The notes under the pieces are model-generated. The model was given only the letters and a program-made list of their open reading frames with translations. It was not told where the DNA came from and did no database searches. Positions 16,739 through 24,651 of a stretch of 56,896 bases of DNA are shown piece after piece (the first letter of the stretch is position 1; each line of letters opens with the position of its first letter). The stretch covers positions 1 through 56,896 of the forward strand of contig JBDTBW010000006.1 of the NCBI GenBank assembly GCA_039923855.1, read 5' to 3'. A program made the position numbers and the translations under genes. The DNA comes from 66-474 sp039923855. GTDB lineage: Bacteria; Pseudomonadota; Gammaproteobacteria; Xanthomonadales; Rhodanobacteraceae.

Positions 16739-19549
16739 ATGCCCAGCCTCACCCTTATCGACGGCTCCAGTTATCTCTACCGCGCTTTCCATGCGTTGCC
16801 GCCGCTGACCAACCCGGCCGGGGAGCCAACCGGAGCATTGTACGGCGTGGTCAACATGCTGCGCGCGGCCTTGAACGCGCAGCCCGATTATGCCGCGTTC
16901 GTGCAGGACGCGTCCGGGCCGACTTTCCGCGACGAATTGTACGAAGCCTACAAGGCCAATCGCGCGCCGATGCCGGACGACCTGCGCGCACAGGTCGAGC
17001 CGATGCTGGAAATCGTCGCGGCACTCGGTTTTCCTATCCTGCGCGTGGCCGGTGTCGAGGCTGACGATGTGATCGGCACGCTGGCGATGCAAGCCGCGGC
17101 CGACGGCATCGATGTCACGGTCTCCACCGGCGACAAGGATTTCGCGCAACTGGTCGGCCCGCGCATCACGCTGGTCAACACCATGACCGGCAGTGTGCTG
17201 GATCGCGAACGCGTGATCGAGAAATTCTGCGTGCCGCCCGAGCGCGTGATCGATCTGCTGGCTCTTATGGGCGATTCGGTCGACAACATTCCCGGCGTCG
17301 AGAAATGTGGGCCGAAAACGGCGGCGAAATGGTTGAACGAATACGGCGATCTGGATGCCGTGATCACGCGGGCTGACGAAGTCGGCGGCAAGATCGGCGA
17401 GAACCTGCGGCGCGCGCTGTCGCAATTGCCGCTGTCGCGGCAACTGGCGACCATCAAGACCGATGTCGCGCTGCCATTCGCGCCGCGCGAACTGGCGTTG
17501 CGCGCGCGCGACACGGATGCGCTGCGTGCACTCTACACGCGCTACGCATTCACCGCGGCGTTGAAAGAACTGGATCGCGTTGCTCCCTCTCCCCAGCGGG
17601 GAGAGGGCCGGGGTGAGGGGGAAATTTCCGCGCCGGACAACGAATCAAAGTCACTGAATTCCCGCCCTTCGACACTGCTCAGGACAGGCCTGCGTGGGAA
17701 TGACACCAGCGGTGGAACGGCCATCGACCCCGCCTTGTCCGCGCCCGGCGAATACGAACTGGTCACCACCCAGGCGCAACTCGATGCGTGGATCGAAAAA
17801 CTTCGTCACGCCGAACTGATCGCGTTCGACACCGAAACCACCTCGCTCGATGCGATGCGCGCGGAGCTGGTTGGCTTGTCGTTCGCGGTGGAGGCTAATC
17901 GCGCCTGTTATATCCCGGTCGGACACGATTATCCGGGCGCGCCGCCGCAACTGGACCGCGCCGAGGTGCTTGCCGCGTTGCAGCCGATCCTGGAAGACCC
18001 GCGCCGGCCCAAGCTGGGACAACACGCAAAGTACGATTTCAACGTGCTGTCGCAGTTCGGCATCGAGGTGCAGGGGCTCGCTTACGACAGCATGCTCGAA
18101 TCCTACGTGTTGAACGCCACCGCCAGCCGCCATGACATGGACACGCTGGCCAAGCGGCATCTCAACTACGACACGATCAAATACAGCGACGTCGCCGGCA
18201 AGGGCGCCAGGCAGATTTCGTTTTCGCAGGTCGATCTGGACACCGCCTGCCGCTACGCCGCCGAAGATGCCGACATCACGCGCCGTCTGCATTTTGCGCT
18301 GTGGCCGCAACTGGAAGCCGAACCACAACGACGGCGCGTGTTCGAGGAGATCGAACTGCCGCTGGTGCCGGTGCTAGCGCGGATGGAGCAACGCGGCGTG
18401 CTGATCGACGCGGCCGCTTTGCGCGCGCAAGGCGGTGAACTCGCCAAACGCATGTTCGCCTTGCAGAAACAGGCCTATGCGATCGCCGGGCGCGAGTTCA
18501 GCATGGATTCGCCCAAGCAATTGCAGGCGCTGCTGTTCGATGAATTGAAGTTGCCGGCGCTGATGAAAACGCCGACCGGGCAGCCTTCGACCAACGAGGA
18601 GGCGCTGGCAGCGATCGCCGACGATCACGAACTGCCGCGCGTGATTCTGGATTACCGCGCGCTGGCCAAACTGCGCTCGACGTACACCGACAAGCTGCCG
18701 CAAATGATCAACCCGCGCACGGAGCGTGTGCACACCAGTTACCACCAGGGCGCGGTTGCGACGGGGCGCATCTCTTCATCCGACCCCAACCTGCAGAACA
18801 TTCCGATCCGTTCCGAGGAAGGCCGCCGCATCCGGCAAGCCTTCATCGCGCCGCCCGGTTGGTGCGTCGTGGCCGCCGATTATTCGCAGATCGAATTGCG
18901 GATCATGGCGCATCTTTCGAGTGATCCCGGTTTGATGGCGGCCTTCATGGGCAATCAGGACGTACACCGCGCCACCGCCGCGGAAGTGTTCGATGTTCCA
19001 CCGGAGATGGTCGACGCCAACCAGCGCCGCGCCGCCAAGGCGATCAACTTCGGCCTGATGTACGGCATGAGCGCGCATGGGTTGTCGCGTGCGCTGGGCA
19101 TCGGCCGCAACGAAGCCGGCGACTACATCGCACGCTATTTTGCGCGTTATCCGGGCGTCAAGGCATTCATGGATTCGACCCGCACGCGGGCGCTGGATAC
19201 CGGTTACGTGGAAACGCTGTTCGGCCGGCGGCTGTATCTGGAAAGTCTGAAATCGCGCAATGCCGCGCAGCGTGCCGGCGCCGAGCGCGCCGCGATCAAC
19301 GCGCCGATGCAGGGTACCGCCGCCGACATCATCAAGCGCGCGATGATCGAGATCGATGCATGGCTACGGCCGCGCGATGACGCGCGGATGCTGATGCAGG
19401 TGCACGACGAACTGGTATTCGAGGTGCGCGAGGATGCGCTGGACGAGATCAGCGACGGCGTGCGCGCGCGGATGCAGGGTGCGGCGGAATTATTGGTGCC
19501 ACTGCTGGTGGATCTGGGATCAGGCGCCAATTGGGACGAGGCACATTAA
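16739..19549 (+). CDS. polA: DNA polymerase I
   Basis: Pol I fills gaps in repair and removes Okazaki primers. The 936 residues comprise the 5' nuclease (1-280; LIDGSSYLYRAFHALPPL, STGDKDFAQLV), the 3'-5' exonuclease (about 340-530) with its metal ligands in IAFDTETTSLD intact, so proofreading should be active, and the polymerase with motif A (AADYSQIELRIMAHLS), motif B (RRAAKAINFGLMYG) and motif C (MQVHDELVFE). A palindromic repeat is translated in frame in the linker at residues about 283-322 (17585-17705). An sX13-like sRNA lies downstream. Confidence 0.99.
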   Translation: MPSLTLIDGSSYLYRAFHALPPLTNPAGEPTGALYGVVNMLRAALNAQPDYAAFVQDASGPTFRDELYEAYKANRAPMPDDLRAQVEPMLEIVAALGFPILRVAGVEADDVIGTLAMQAAADGIDVTVSTGDKDFAQLVGPRITLVNTMTGSVLDRERVIEKFCVPPERVIDLLALMGDSVDNIPGVEKCGPKTAAKWLNEYGDLDAVITRADEVGGKIGENLRRALSQLPLSRQLATIKTDVALPFAPRELALRARDTDALRALYTRYAFTAALKELDRVAPSPQRGEGRGEGEISAPDNESKSLNSRPSTLLRTGLRGNDTSGGTAIDPALSAPGEYELVTTQAQLDAWIEKLRHAELIAFDTETTSLDAMRAELVGLSFAVEANRACYIPVGHDYPGAPPQLDRAEVLAALQPILEDPRRPKLGQHAKYDFNVLSQFGIEVQGLAYDSMLESYVLNATASRHDMDTLAKRHLNYDTIKYSDVAGKGARQISFSQVDLDTACRYAAEDADITRRLHFALWPQLEAEPQRRRVFEEIELPLVPVLARMEQRGVLIDAAALRAQGGELAKRMFALQKQAYAIAGREFSMDSPKQLQALLFDELKLPALMKTPTGQPSTNEEALAAIADDHELPRVILDYRALAKLRSTYTDKLPQMINPRTERVHTSYHQGAVATGRISSSDPNLQNIPIRSEEGRRIRQAFIAPPGWCVVAADYSQIELRIMAHLSSDPGLMAAFMGNQDVHRATAAEVFDVPPEMVDANQRRAAKAINFGLMYGMSAHGLSRALGIGRNEAGDYIARYFARYPGVKAFMDSTRTRALDTGYVETLFGRRLYLESLKSRNAAQRAGAERAAINAPMQGTAADIIKRAMIEIDAWLRPRDDARMLMQVHDELVFEVREDALDEISDGVRARMQGAAELLVPLLVDLGSGANWDEAH
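17585..17705. repeat. REP-like palindromes translated within polA
   Basis: CCCTCTCCCC-AGC-GGGGAGAGGG (17585-17607) is followed by CCGGGGTGAGGGG. Then ATTCCCGC at 17659 and GCGTGGGAATGAC near 17691-17703 flank CCCTTCGACACTGCTCAGG, a common extragenic repeat core. The reading frame stays open across it and encodes a Ser/Arg/Gly-rich stretch in the linker between the 5' nuclease and the 3'-5' exonuclease, a place where Pol I proteins vary in length. Confidence 0.8.
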
Positions 19550-19747
19550 AAAACGGGTGTAAAGCTCGCGCTCGGCCTGATTCGATCATAATGTTGCGCG
19601 CCTGCGGTGCTCGGATCAGGCCCGGTACAAGGATGTACCGTTTTGGGGCCAAGGAATCCATCCTCATGTACTGACATGTACACTCCGGTTCCTCCGCTCC
19701 GGCGGCGCGCAACCTACCTTCGCTCGCTACACTTTTCAACCCGTTTT
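19550..19747. repeat. Nested inverted-repeat element after polA
   Basis: The outer arms AAAACGGGT (19550-19558) and ACCCGTTTT (19739-19747), the inner arms GTTGCGCGCC (19593-19602) and GGCGCGCAAC (19704-19713), and a central hairpin CGGTACA-AGGA-TGTACCG (19623-19640) give a nested palindrome of about 198 bp. It begins immediately after the polA stop. No open frame of note lies inside. It may fold in the polA 3' UTR or be a small mobile or REP-like unit. Confidence 0.65.
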
Positions 19748-19848
19748 GGGCAGCGCTCCGCGTTTGGACGTCCAAACACTTGAGCCATGCCATAAGTCAC
19801 GCATGTTTTCGCGAATGAATGCGGCCTGAACCCATTCTGCAAACTCAT

Positions 19849-19877
19849 TTGAACTTCACGCCCTCGGTGCTTATCTA
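19849..19877 (+). promoter_or_regulatory. Promoter of the sX13-like sRNA
   Basis: TTGAAC (19849-19854) and TATCTA (19872-19877) have a 17-bp spacer. The predicted start near 19884 coincides with the first base of stem-loop 1 of the sRNA. Confidence 0.6.
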
Positions 19878-19883
19878 AGCATC

Positions 19884-20005
19884 GGACGCACGCAACGGCG
19901 TCCGGCTCACTCACCTCCCTGAGTGAACCCAGGAGCCGAATCCCTCCCCAGGTCCGGCTCCAACCCCGCCCCGAGAGCTCCCCCTGGCTCTCGGGGCATT
20001 TTATT
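19884..20005 (+). ncRNA. sX13-like trans-acting sRNA with C-rich loops
   Basis: A transcript of about 120 nt can be drawn with four stem-loops. SL1 is GGACGC/GCGTCC (19884-19903). SL2 is TCACTCA/TGAGTGA with the hexaloop CCTCCC (19907-19926). SL3 is GGAGCCG/CGGCTCC (19932-19961) with a C-rich loop containing TCCCTCCCC. SL4 is a 10-bp terminator stem GCCCCGAGAG/CTCTCGGGGC (19968-19997) with a C5 loop and a following T-rich tail. C-rich loops that can pair with Shine-Dalgarno sequences, and the position after polA, match the Xanthomonas virulence-related sRNA sX13. Spot 42 and ErsA in other gammaproteobacteria also sit after polA. Identity is by architecture and synteny, not alignment. Confidence 0.75.
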
Positions 20006-20095
20006 TACGATCCCGGAATCGAAACCCACGACAGCGCGTAGCCACACGGCCGCGACTCGCGTAGCATCGCGCTTCACTCGACGGGGAGACGAAAC

Positions 20096-20314
20096 ATGCG
20101 CGCAGGACTGATCATTGTCGGCATCATCATCGCGGCGCTGGGGTTATGGGTGGCGCTGGGCAAGCTCACCTACAACGATACCCAAACCAAGGCGCAGTTC
20201 GGCCCATTGAAAGTCGAAGCGACCGCGCAGAAGGCCGTGCCCGCGCCGGTCGGCTATATCGCCATCATCGTCGGTGCGGGTTTGATCGTGGCGGGCGCGA
20301 TGCGCAAGGCTTGA
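20096..20314 (+). CDS. Small DUF3185-like membrane protein
   Basis: The 72-residue protein has two membrane helices (about residues 3-21 and 50-68) joined by a polar loop (LTYNDTQTKAQFGPLKVEAT). It ends in AGAMRKA. This resembles the DUF3185 family of unknown function. A GGGGAG ribosome site lies 7 bp before the ATG. It stands alone between the sRNA and the YidB-like gene. Confidence 0.65.
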   Translation: MRAGLIIVGIIIAALGLWVALGKLTYNDTQTKAQFGPLKVEATAQKAVPAPVGYIAIIVGAGLIVAGAMRKA

Positions 20315-20412
20315 GCCATTGCACGCGATGCCGATCGGAACGCGCACCAAGGATGGTTGCTTGATACGCAAGCCGGCTCGATCAAGCTCGCGCCTGCAAA
20401 AGCAATGCGCGA

Positions 20413-20808
20413 TCAGAATCCGAACTTCGCCGCCAGGCCGCCGAGATCGAAACCACTGCCGCTCGGCACCTGTCCGTTCGGGGTGACGTGATCGATAGCC
20501 TGCGGCAGCGCTTGCGACAACTCGTTCAACACCTGCGACGGATCGACGCCCAGTTTCTGCGCCATTTCCTCGATGTGCTGCCCTGCGTCTGTGCCGGCCA
20601 GTGCCTGTCCGAGCTGTTGTCCGTTGACCGCCTGATTGACGCCGGTCGACACCCACGAGCGCACCGCTTCGCCCAGGCCGCCCTGTTGCAGCGTGTTGAC
20701 CAGACCCTGCACGCCGCCGGCGCGCGATAGCAGGCCGCCGATCAATTCCAGCGGCGACTTCGCCGCGTCGCCCGCGTTGCCGCCGGTGAGACTATCGAGT
20801 ATCGACAT
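20413..20808 (-). CDS. YidB/DUF937-family protein
   Basis: The 131-residue protein begins MSILDSLTGGNAGDAAKSPL and has the YidB/DUF937 pattern: glycine-rich helices (IGGLLSRAGGVQGLVNTLQ), GLGEAVRSWVSTGVNQAVNG, and AQKLGVDPSQVLNELSQALP near the C-terminus. A GGAGG site precedes the ATG at 20808, so the longer upstream frame, which crosses the uvrD promoter region, is rejected. Function is unknown; YidB is a small cytoplasmic protein. It is divergent from uvrD with 82 bp between. Confidence 0.85.
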   Translation of the reverse strand: MSILDSLTGGNAGDAAKSPLELIGGLLSRAGGVQGLVNTLQQGGLGEAVRSWVSTGVNQAVNGQQLGQALAGTDAGQHIEEMAQKLGVDPSQVLNELSQALPQAIDHVTPNGQVPSGSGFDLGGLAAKFGF

Positions 20809-20890
20809 GTGACCTCCGAATGCGCGATCGATTCCCTGTCGCGCAACCATACCACCCATCCGGAACAGACACCGCAATGCGACCGCTACA

Positions 20891-23074
20891 ATGACAGCGA
20901 TGGATGTTTCGCACCTGCTCGATTCGTTGAACACCGCGCAACGCGAGGCGGTCAGCGCAGCGCCCGGCCACAATCTGGTGCTGGCCGGCGCCGGGTCCGG
21001 CAAGACCCGCGTATTGACCCACCGTATCGGCTGGCTGGTCGAAGTGGAGCGCGTGCCGCCGTGGGCGATTCTCGCTGTCACTTTCACCAACAAGGCCGCG
21101 GGCGAGATGCGAGGGCGGCTGGAACCGCTGCTGACGGGTGGCACGCGCGGTTTGAGTGTCGGCACCTTCCACGGCATCGCGCATCGCCTGCTGCGCCGGC
21201 ACTGGCGCGAAGCCAATCTGCCCGAGGCTTTCCAGATTCTGGACGCCGACGATCAGCAACGCCTGGTCAAGCGCGTGGTCGCGGGTTTGGGCCTGGACGA
21301 AGCACGCTTTCCACCGCGGCAGGCCGCCTGGCAGATCAATGCGTGGAAAGACGAGGGCAAACGTCCGGATGCGATCGAGCCCGGCGATCATCCGGTCGCC
21401 CGCGCGTTTCTTTCGATCTACCGCGCGTACGAAGAGGCTTGCCGCCGCGCGGGCCTGGTCGATTTCGCCGAGTTGTTGTTGCGCGCGCACGAGTTGTGGC
21501 TCAACGACGCGGCGGTGCTGGCGCATTACCGGGAGCGCTGGCGATATTTGCTGATCGACGAGTTCCAGGATACCAACACGCTGCAATACGCATGGATCCG
21601 CGTGCTGGCGGGATCGACCGGAACCGTGTTCGCGGTCGGCGACGACGATCAATCGATCTATGGCTGGCGCGGCGCAAAAGTGGAGAACATGCGCGATTTT
21701 CTGCGCGATTTTCCCGGCGCGAAAACCATCCGGCTGGAACAGAATTACCGTTCGACCGCGAACATTCTGGAGGCCGCCAATGCGGTGATCGCGCGCAATC
21801 CGTCACGTCTTGGCAAGCAGTTGTGGACCTCCGGCGACAAGGGCGGGAAAATCGCCTTGTACGCGGCCTACAACGAGCAGGACGAGGCGCGCTTCGTGAT
21901 CGAGCGGGTGCGCGAGCATCTCGATGGCAATGGCAACGCCAGCGATATCGCGGTGCTGTATCGATCCAACGCGCAATCGCGCGCATTCGAGGAACAGTTG
22001 ATCCAGCGCGACATCGCTTATCGCGTCTACGGCGGTCAGCGCTATTTCGAGCGCGCCGAGGTCAAGGATGCCTTGGCGTATTTGCGGCTAGCCGCCAATC
22101 GTCATGACGACGCGGCCTTCGAACGCACCGTCAACACGCCGCCGCGCGGTATCGGCGAACGCACGCTCGATCAACTGCGCCGACGCGGACGCGCGGACAA
22201 CACCTCGTTGTGGGATGCGGCGCGGGCGGAACTCGCGAGCACAATGTTGACCGCACGCGCCAGGAATGCCTTGAGCGGATTCATGACGCTGATCGACGGC
22301 ATGGCCCGCACCTTCGCCGACATTACTCTCGCCGAACAGATCGAACACGCGATCGCGCATTCCGGCTTGCGCGATTATTACGAGCGCGACAGCCGCGGCA
22401 ACGCCGAATCGCGGGTGGAGAATCTAGACGAGTTGGTCAATGTCGCCAGCCGATTCGAGCCAACGCCGGAAGATGTTGAAGCGGGATTGTCGGAACTCGC
22501 CGCGTTCCTCGCCCACGCCGCGTTGGAAGCCGGCGAGGCGCAGGGCGATGCGGGCGCCGATTGCGTGCAGTTGATGACACTGCATTCGGCCAAGGGCCTG
22601 GAGTTTCCAATTGTGTTCCTGGTCGGTTTGGAGGAAGGTTTGTTTCCGAGCAACCGCTCGACCGAAGACGCCAGCCGCCTGGAGGAGGAACGCCGACTCG
22701 CCTATGTCGGCATCACCCGCGCGCGCGAAAAATTGATCCTGACCCACGCCGAATCGCGCCGATTGCACGGCAGCGAAATGCTGGCGCGCCCGTCGCGCTT
22801 TCTCAACGAATTGCCTCCGGGGTTGCTGGAGGAAATCCGCCCGCGCGCCAGGATCACGCGCCCTGTTTACACGCCGCGCGATTGGGGGCATGCCACGCTG
22901 GAAGACGATTCGACGCCGGTCAAACTGGGCCAGCGCGTGCGTCACGCCAGCTTCGGCGAAGGTGTGGTGGTGAGCGCGGAAGGCAACGGGGCGCACGCCC
23001 GCATCCAGGTCAAGTTCGCCGACGTCGGATCGAAATGGCTGGTGGCGGCATATGCCAACTTGACCGCGCTGTAG
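20891..23074 (+). CDS. uvrD: DNA helicase II (UvrD)
   Basis: UvrD is the 3'-5' SF1 helicase of nucleotide-excision and mismatch repair. The 727 residues carry Q motif NTAQREAV, Walker A AGAGSGKTRVLTHRI, motif II LLIDEFQDTN, motif III GDDDQSIYGWRGA, motif V LMTLHSAKGLEFPIVFL and motif VI RRLAYVGITRARE. A C-terminal Tudor-like segment (GQRVRHASFGEGVVVS) separates UvrD/PcrA from Rep. The start could also be the ATG at 20900 (MDVSHLLDSL), which matches the usual UvrD N-terminus. Confidence 0.97.
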   Translation: MTAMDVSHLLDSLNTAQREAVSAAPGHNLVLAGAGSGKTRVLTHRIGWLVEVERVPPWAILAVTFTNKAAGEMRGRLEPLLTGGTRGLSVGTFHGIAHRLLRRHWREANLPEAFQILDADDQQRLVKRVVAGLGLDEARFPPRQAAWQINAWKDEGKRPDAIEPGDHPVARAFLSIYRAYEEACRRAGLVDFAELLLRAHELWLNDAAVLAHYRERWRYLLIDEFQDTNTLQYAWIRVLAGSTGTVFAVGDDDQSIYGWRGAKVENMRDFLRDFPGAKTIRLEQNYRSTANILEAANAVIARNPSRLGKQLWTSGDKGGKIALYAAYNEQDEARFVIERVREHLDGNGNASDIAVLYRSNAQSRAFEEQLIQRDIAYRVYGGQRYFERAEVKDALAYLRLAANRHDDAAFERTVNTPPRGIGERTLDQLRRRGRADNTSLWDAARAELASTMLTARARNALSGFMTLIDGMARTFADITLAEQIEHAIAHSGLRDYYERDSRGNAESRVENLDELVNVASRFEPTPEDVEAGLSELAAFLAHAALEAGEAQGDAGADCVQLMTLHSAKGLEFPIVFLVGLEEGLFPSNRSTEDASRLEEERRLAYVGITRAREKLILTHAESRRLHGSEMLARPSRFLNELPPGLLEEIRPRARITRPVYTPRDWGHATLEDDSTPVKLGQRVRHASFGEGVVVSAEGNGAHARIQVKFADVGSKWLVAAYANLTAL

Positions 23075-23175
23075 CGCGAATTCGTTCGTTTTGCGAACCT
23101 GAACTCACACCGCAAGCCTCGTCATTCCGAGGCCGCGCGCAGCGCGGAACCCGGAATTCATTTTGATTTTCCTCT

Positions 23176-23442
23176 CACACAAGATTGCCTTGGTTCCGCT
23201 CGCTGTCGCGAGCGAAGTTACTTTCCTTTCGGGGAAAGTAACCAAAGCCATTGCGCGCGGGCATGACGGTCTCGACAACATCGTGTTGTCTCGACCGCCC
23301 TGCGCTTCTCGCGCCAAGCGGGCCGGCGCGAACTCGCACATCCCTGTGCTCGAACATGCGCGCCTTGCTCCCGCCTGGCGCTGCGATGCTCGGCGTCATG
23401 CACGGCGCTGGAAGCTCACTTCGTTGACGGCCATCCTTGGCC
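23176..23442 (-). repeat. Dispersed structured repeat, copy A
   Basis: This is about 265 bp, in reverse orientation, and nearly identical to copy C at 42047-42315. Hairpins on the plus strand are CGCTCGC-TGTC-GCGAGCG (23197-23214), GTTACTTTCC-TTTCGG-GGAAAGTAAC (23217-23242), GACAACA-TCG-TGTTGTC (23274-23290) and GCACA-TCCC-TGTGC (23336-23349). Short open frames cross it in several registers but do not agree between copies. It fills most of the 381-bp gap between uvrD and the WYL gene. Confidence 0.85.
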
Positions 23443-23455
23443 TGCACTGTTGGAA

Positions 23456-24442
23456 TCAAGAAGTCTGCGAATACCCATCCAGCGCGAGCTTCAAGAGAAT
23501 TTTCATCTCCTCGCGCAGCGGTAGCGGCGCGATAACTTCCGCGTCGGGCCCGTACTTCATCACGTCCATCAACAACTCACGCGAATTGGAATACGGCACG
23601 CGCAATTCGTAGCGGCCGTCGGGCAGCCAGCGGCCTTCCTGCTGCGAATGCCAATGCTCGTCGGCGACCCAGCGCGCGGCGTGGGGCGAAAAGCGCAGCG
23701 TCGCCCATGCCTTGGGCGCGCCGGAAAAAATCCCGTAACTGGATGATAGTGCCGCATCCAATTCCTGGCTTCCGCGATCGTCCGCGATCGCTGCCTGTTG
23801 TTCCGGTTCAGCGATGCGGTCGACCGCGAAACTGCGCAGCGCCTCGCGATCGTGATCCCACGCATCCAGGTACCAGTTGTCGCGGTAATGGGTCAGACGC
23901 TGCGGCGACACCGTGCGAAGCGTATCGAAATCGGTGGTGCGCGCGCGGTAGCGGAACTTCAATCTTCGCCGCGACATCACCGCGCCGGCGACCGCGCGGA
24001 ACACGCGCTGGTCGAGCGTGCGCGAGCCATACGGGATCACCCGGATGCGTTCGATCGGCAGCGCCGCCCCCTGCGCGTGATCGGTCAGCAGGCGCTCCAT
24101 GCGCGAACGGAACGGCGCCAGCGCGCCGGCCAGCACGCCCGGATCCGAACGCGCGATCAGCTCGTTCAAGGCCATCAGCGCGGCCAGTTCCTCGCTGGTC
24201 AGCCACAGGCCCGGCAATTCGAAGCGGTCGGCCTGCTCACGGTCGTAGCTGAAACCGTGGCGCTCCGGATCGCTTTCGACCGGCGCGCCCAGTGCATCGC
24301 GCAGAAAAGCGACATCGCGATAAAGCGTCGCGCGCGAACAATGCAATTCCTCGCGCAAGCGTTCCTGGCTGACCGGATGCCGCGCGGCCTTGAACATGCG
24401 ATGCAGGGTGAGGATGCGCTCGTAACGATCCATGCTGCGCAT
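23456..24442 (-). CDS. WYL-domain transcriptional regulator
   Basis: The 328-residue protein has an N-terminal winged HTH (MDRYERILTLHRMFKAARHPVSQERLREEL, CSRATLYRDVAFLRDALG; residues 4-60) and a WYL domain near residues 145-220 with VSPQRLTHYRDNWYLDAWDH, FAVDRI. A C-terminal WCX-like extension follows. WYL regulators bind nucleotides or other ligands and control DNA repair, defence or metabolic genes. It is divergent from soeA, 209 bp away, and could regulate it; that is inference from position. ATG at 24433 is an alternative start. Confidence 0.9.
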   Translation of the reverse strand: MRSMDRYERILTLHRMFKAARHPVSQERLREELHCSRATLYRDVAFLRDALGAPVESDPERHGFSYDREQADRFELPGLWLTSEELAALMALNELIARSDPGVLAGALAPFRSRMERLLTDHAQGAALPIERIRVIPYGSRTLDQRVFRAVAGAVMSRRRLKFRYRARTTDFDTLRTVSPQRLTHYRDNWYLDAWDHDREALRSFAVDRIAEPEQQAAIADDRGSQELDAALSSSYGIFSGAPKAWATLRFSPHAARWVADEHWHSQQEGRWLPDGRYELRVPYSNSRELLMDVMKYGPDAEVIAPLPLREEMKILLKLALDGYSQTS

Positions 24443-24544
24443 TGCCGTTTGGTTATGACGCGCGAAGCATGACGAGATGCGCGCGGCGCGGCAAGCGGCG
24501 AGGTGTATCGGCTACCATCGCAACGCATTACTCCCAATCGCCTC

Positions 24545-24620
24545 GTCATTCCGGCCATGGATTGGCCGGAATCCAGCGCCATGGATGGAAAGCTGGATTC
24601 CGGCTTTTGCCGGAATGACA
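24545..24620. repeat. REP-like double palindrome upstream of soeA
   Basis: ATTCCGGCCA-TGGAT-TGGCCGGAAT (24548-24572) and ATTCCGGC-TTTT-GCCGGAAT (24597-24616) are bordered by GTCATT and AATGAC, with CCAGC/GCTGG inside. The arrangement equals the groES-groEL element at 5356-5428. It ends 31 bp before the soeA start, so it lies in the leader or promoter. Confidence 0.85.
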
Positions 24621-24651
24621 GCCGGAGGGCTGAACGTCGCCGTCAATCGCC

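Noticed and set aside
23163..23612. Small open frames inside the dispersed repeat copies (also near 29987 and 42089)
   Set aside because: The frames differ between copies and changes preserve base pairing instead of codons, so they are treated as non-coding.
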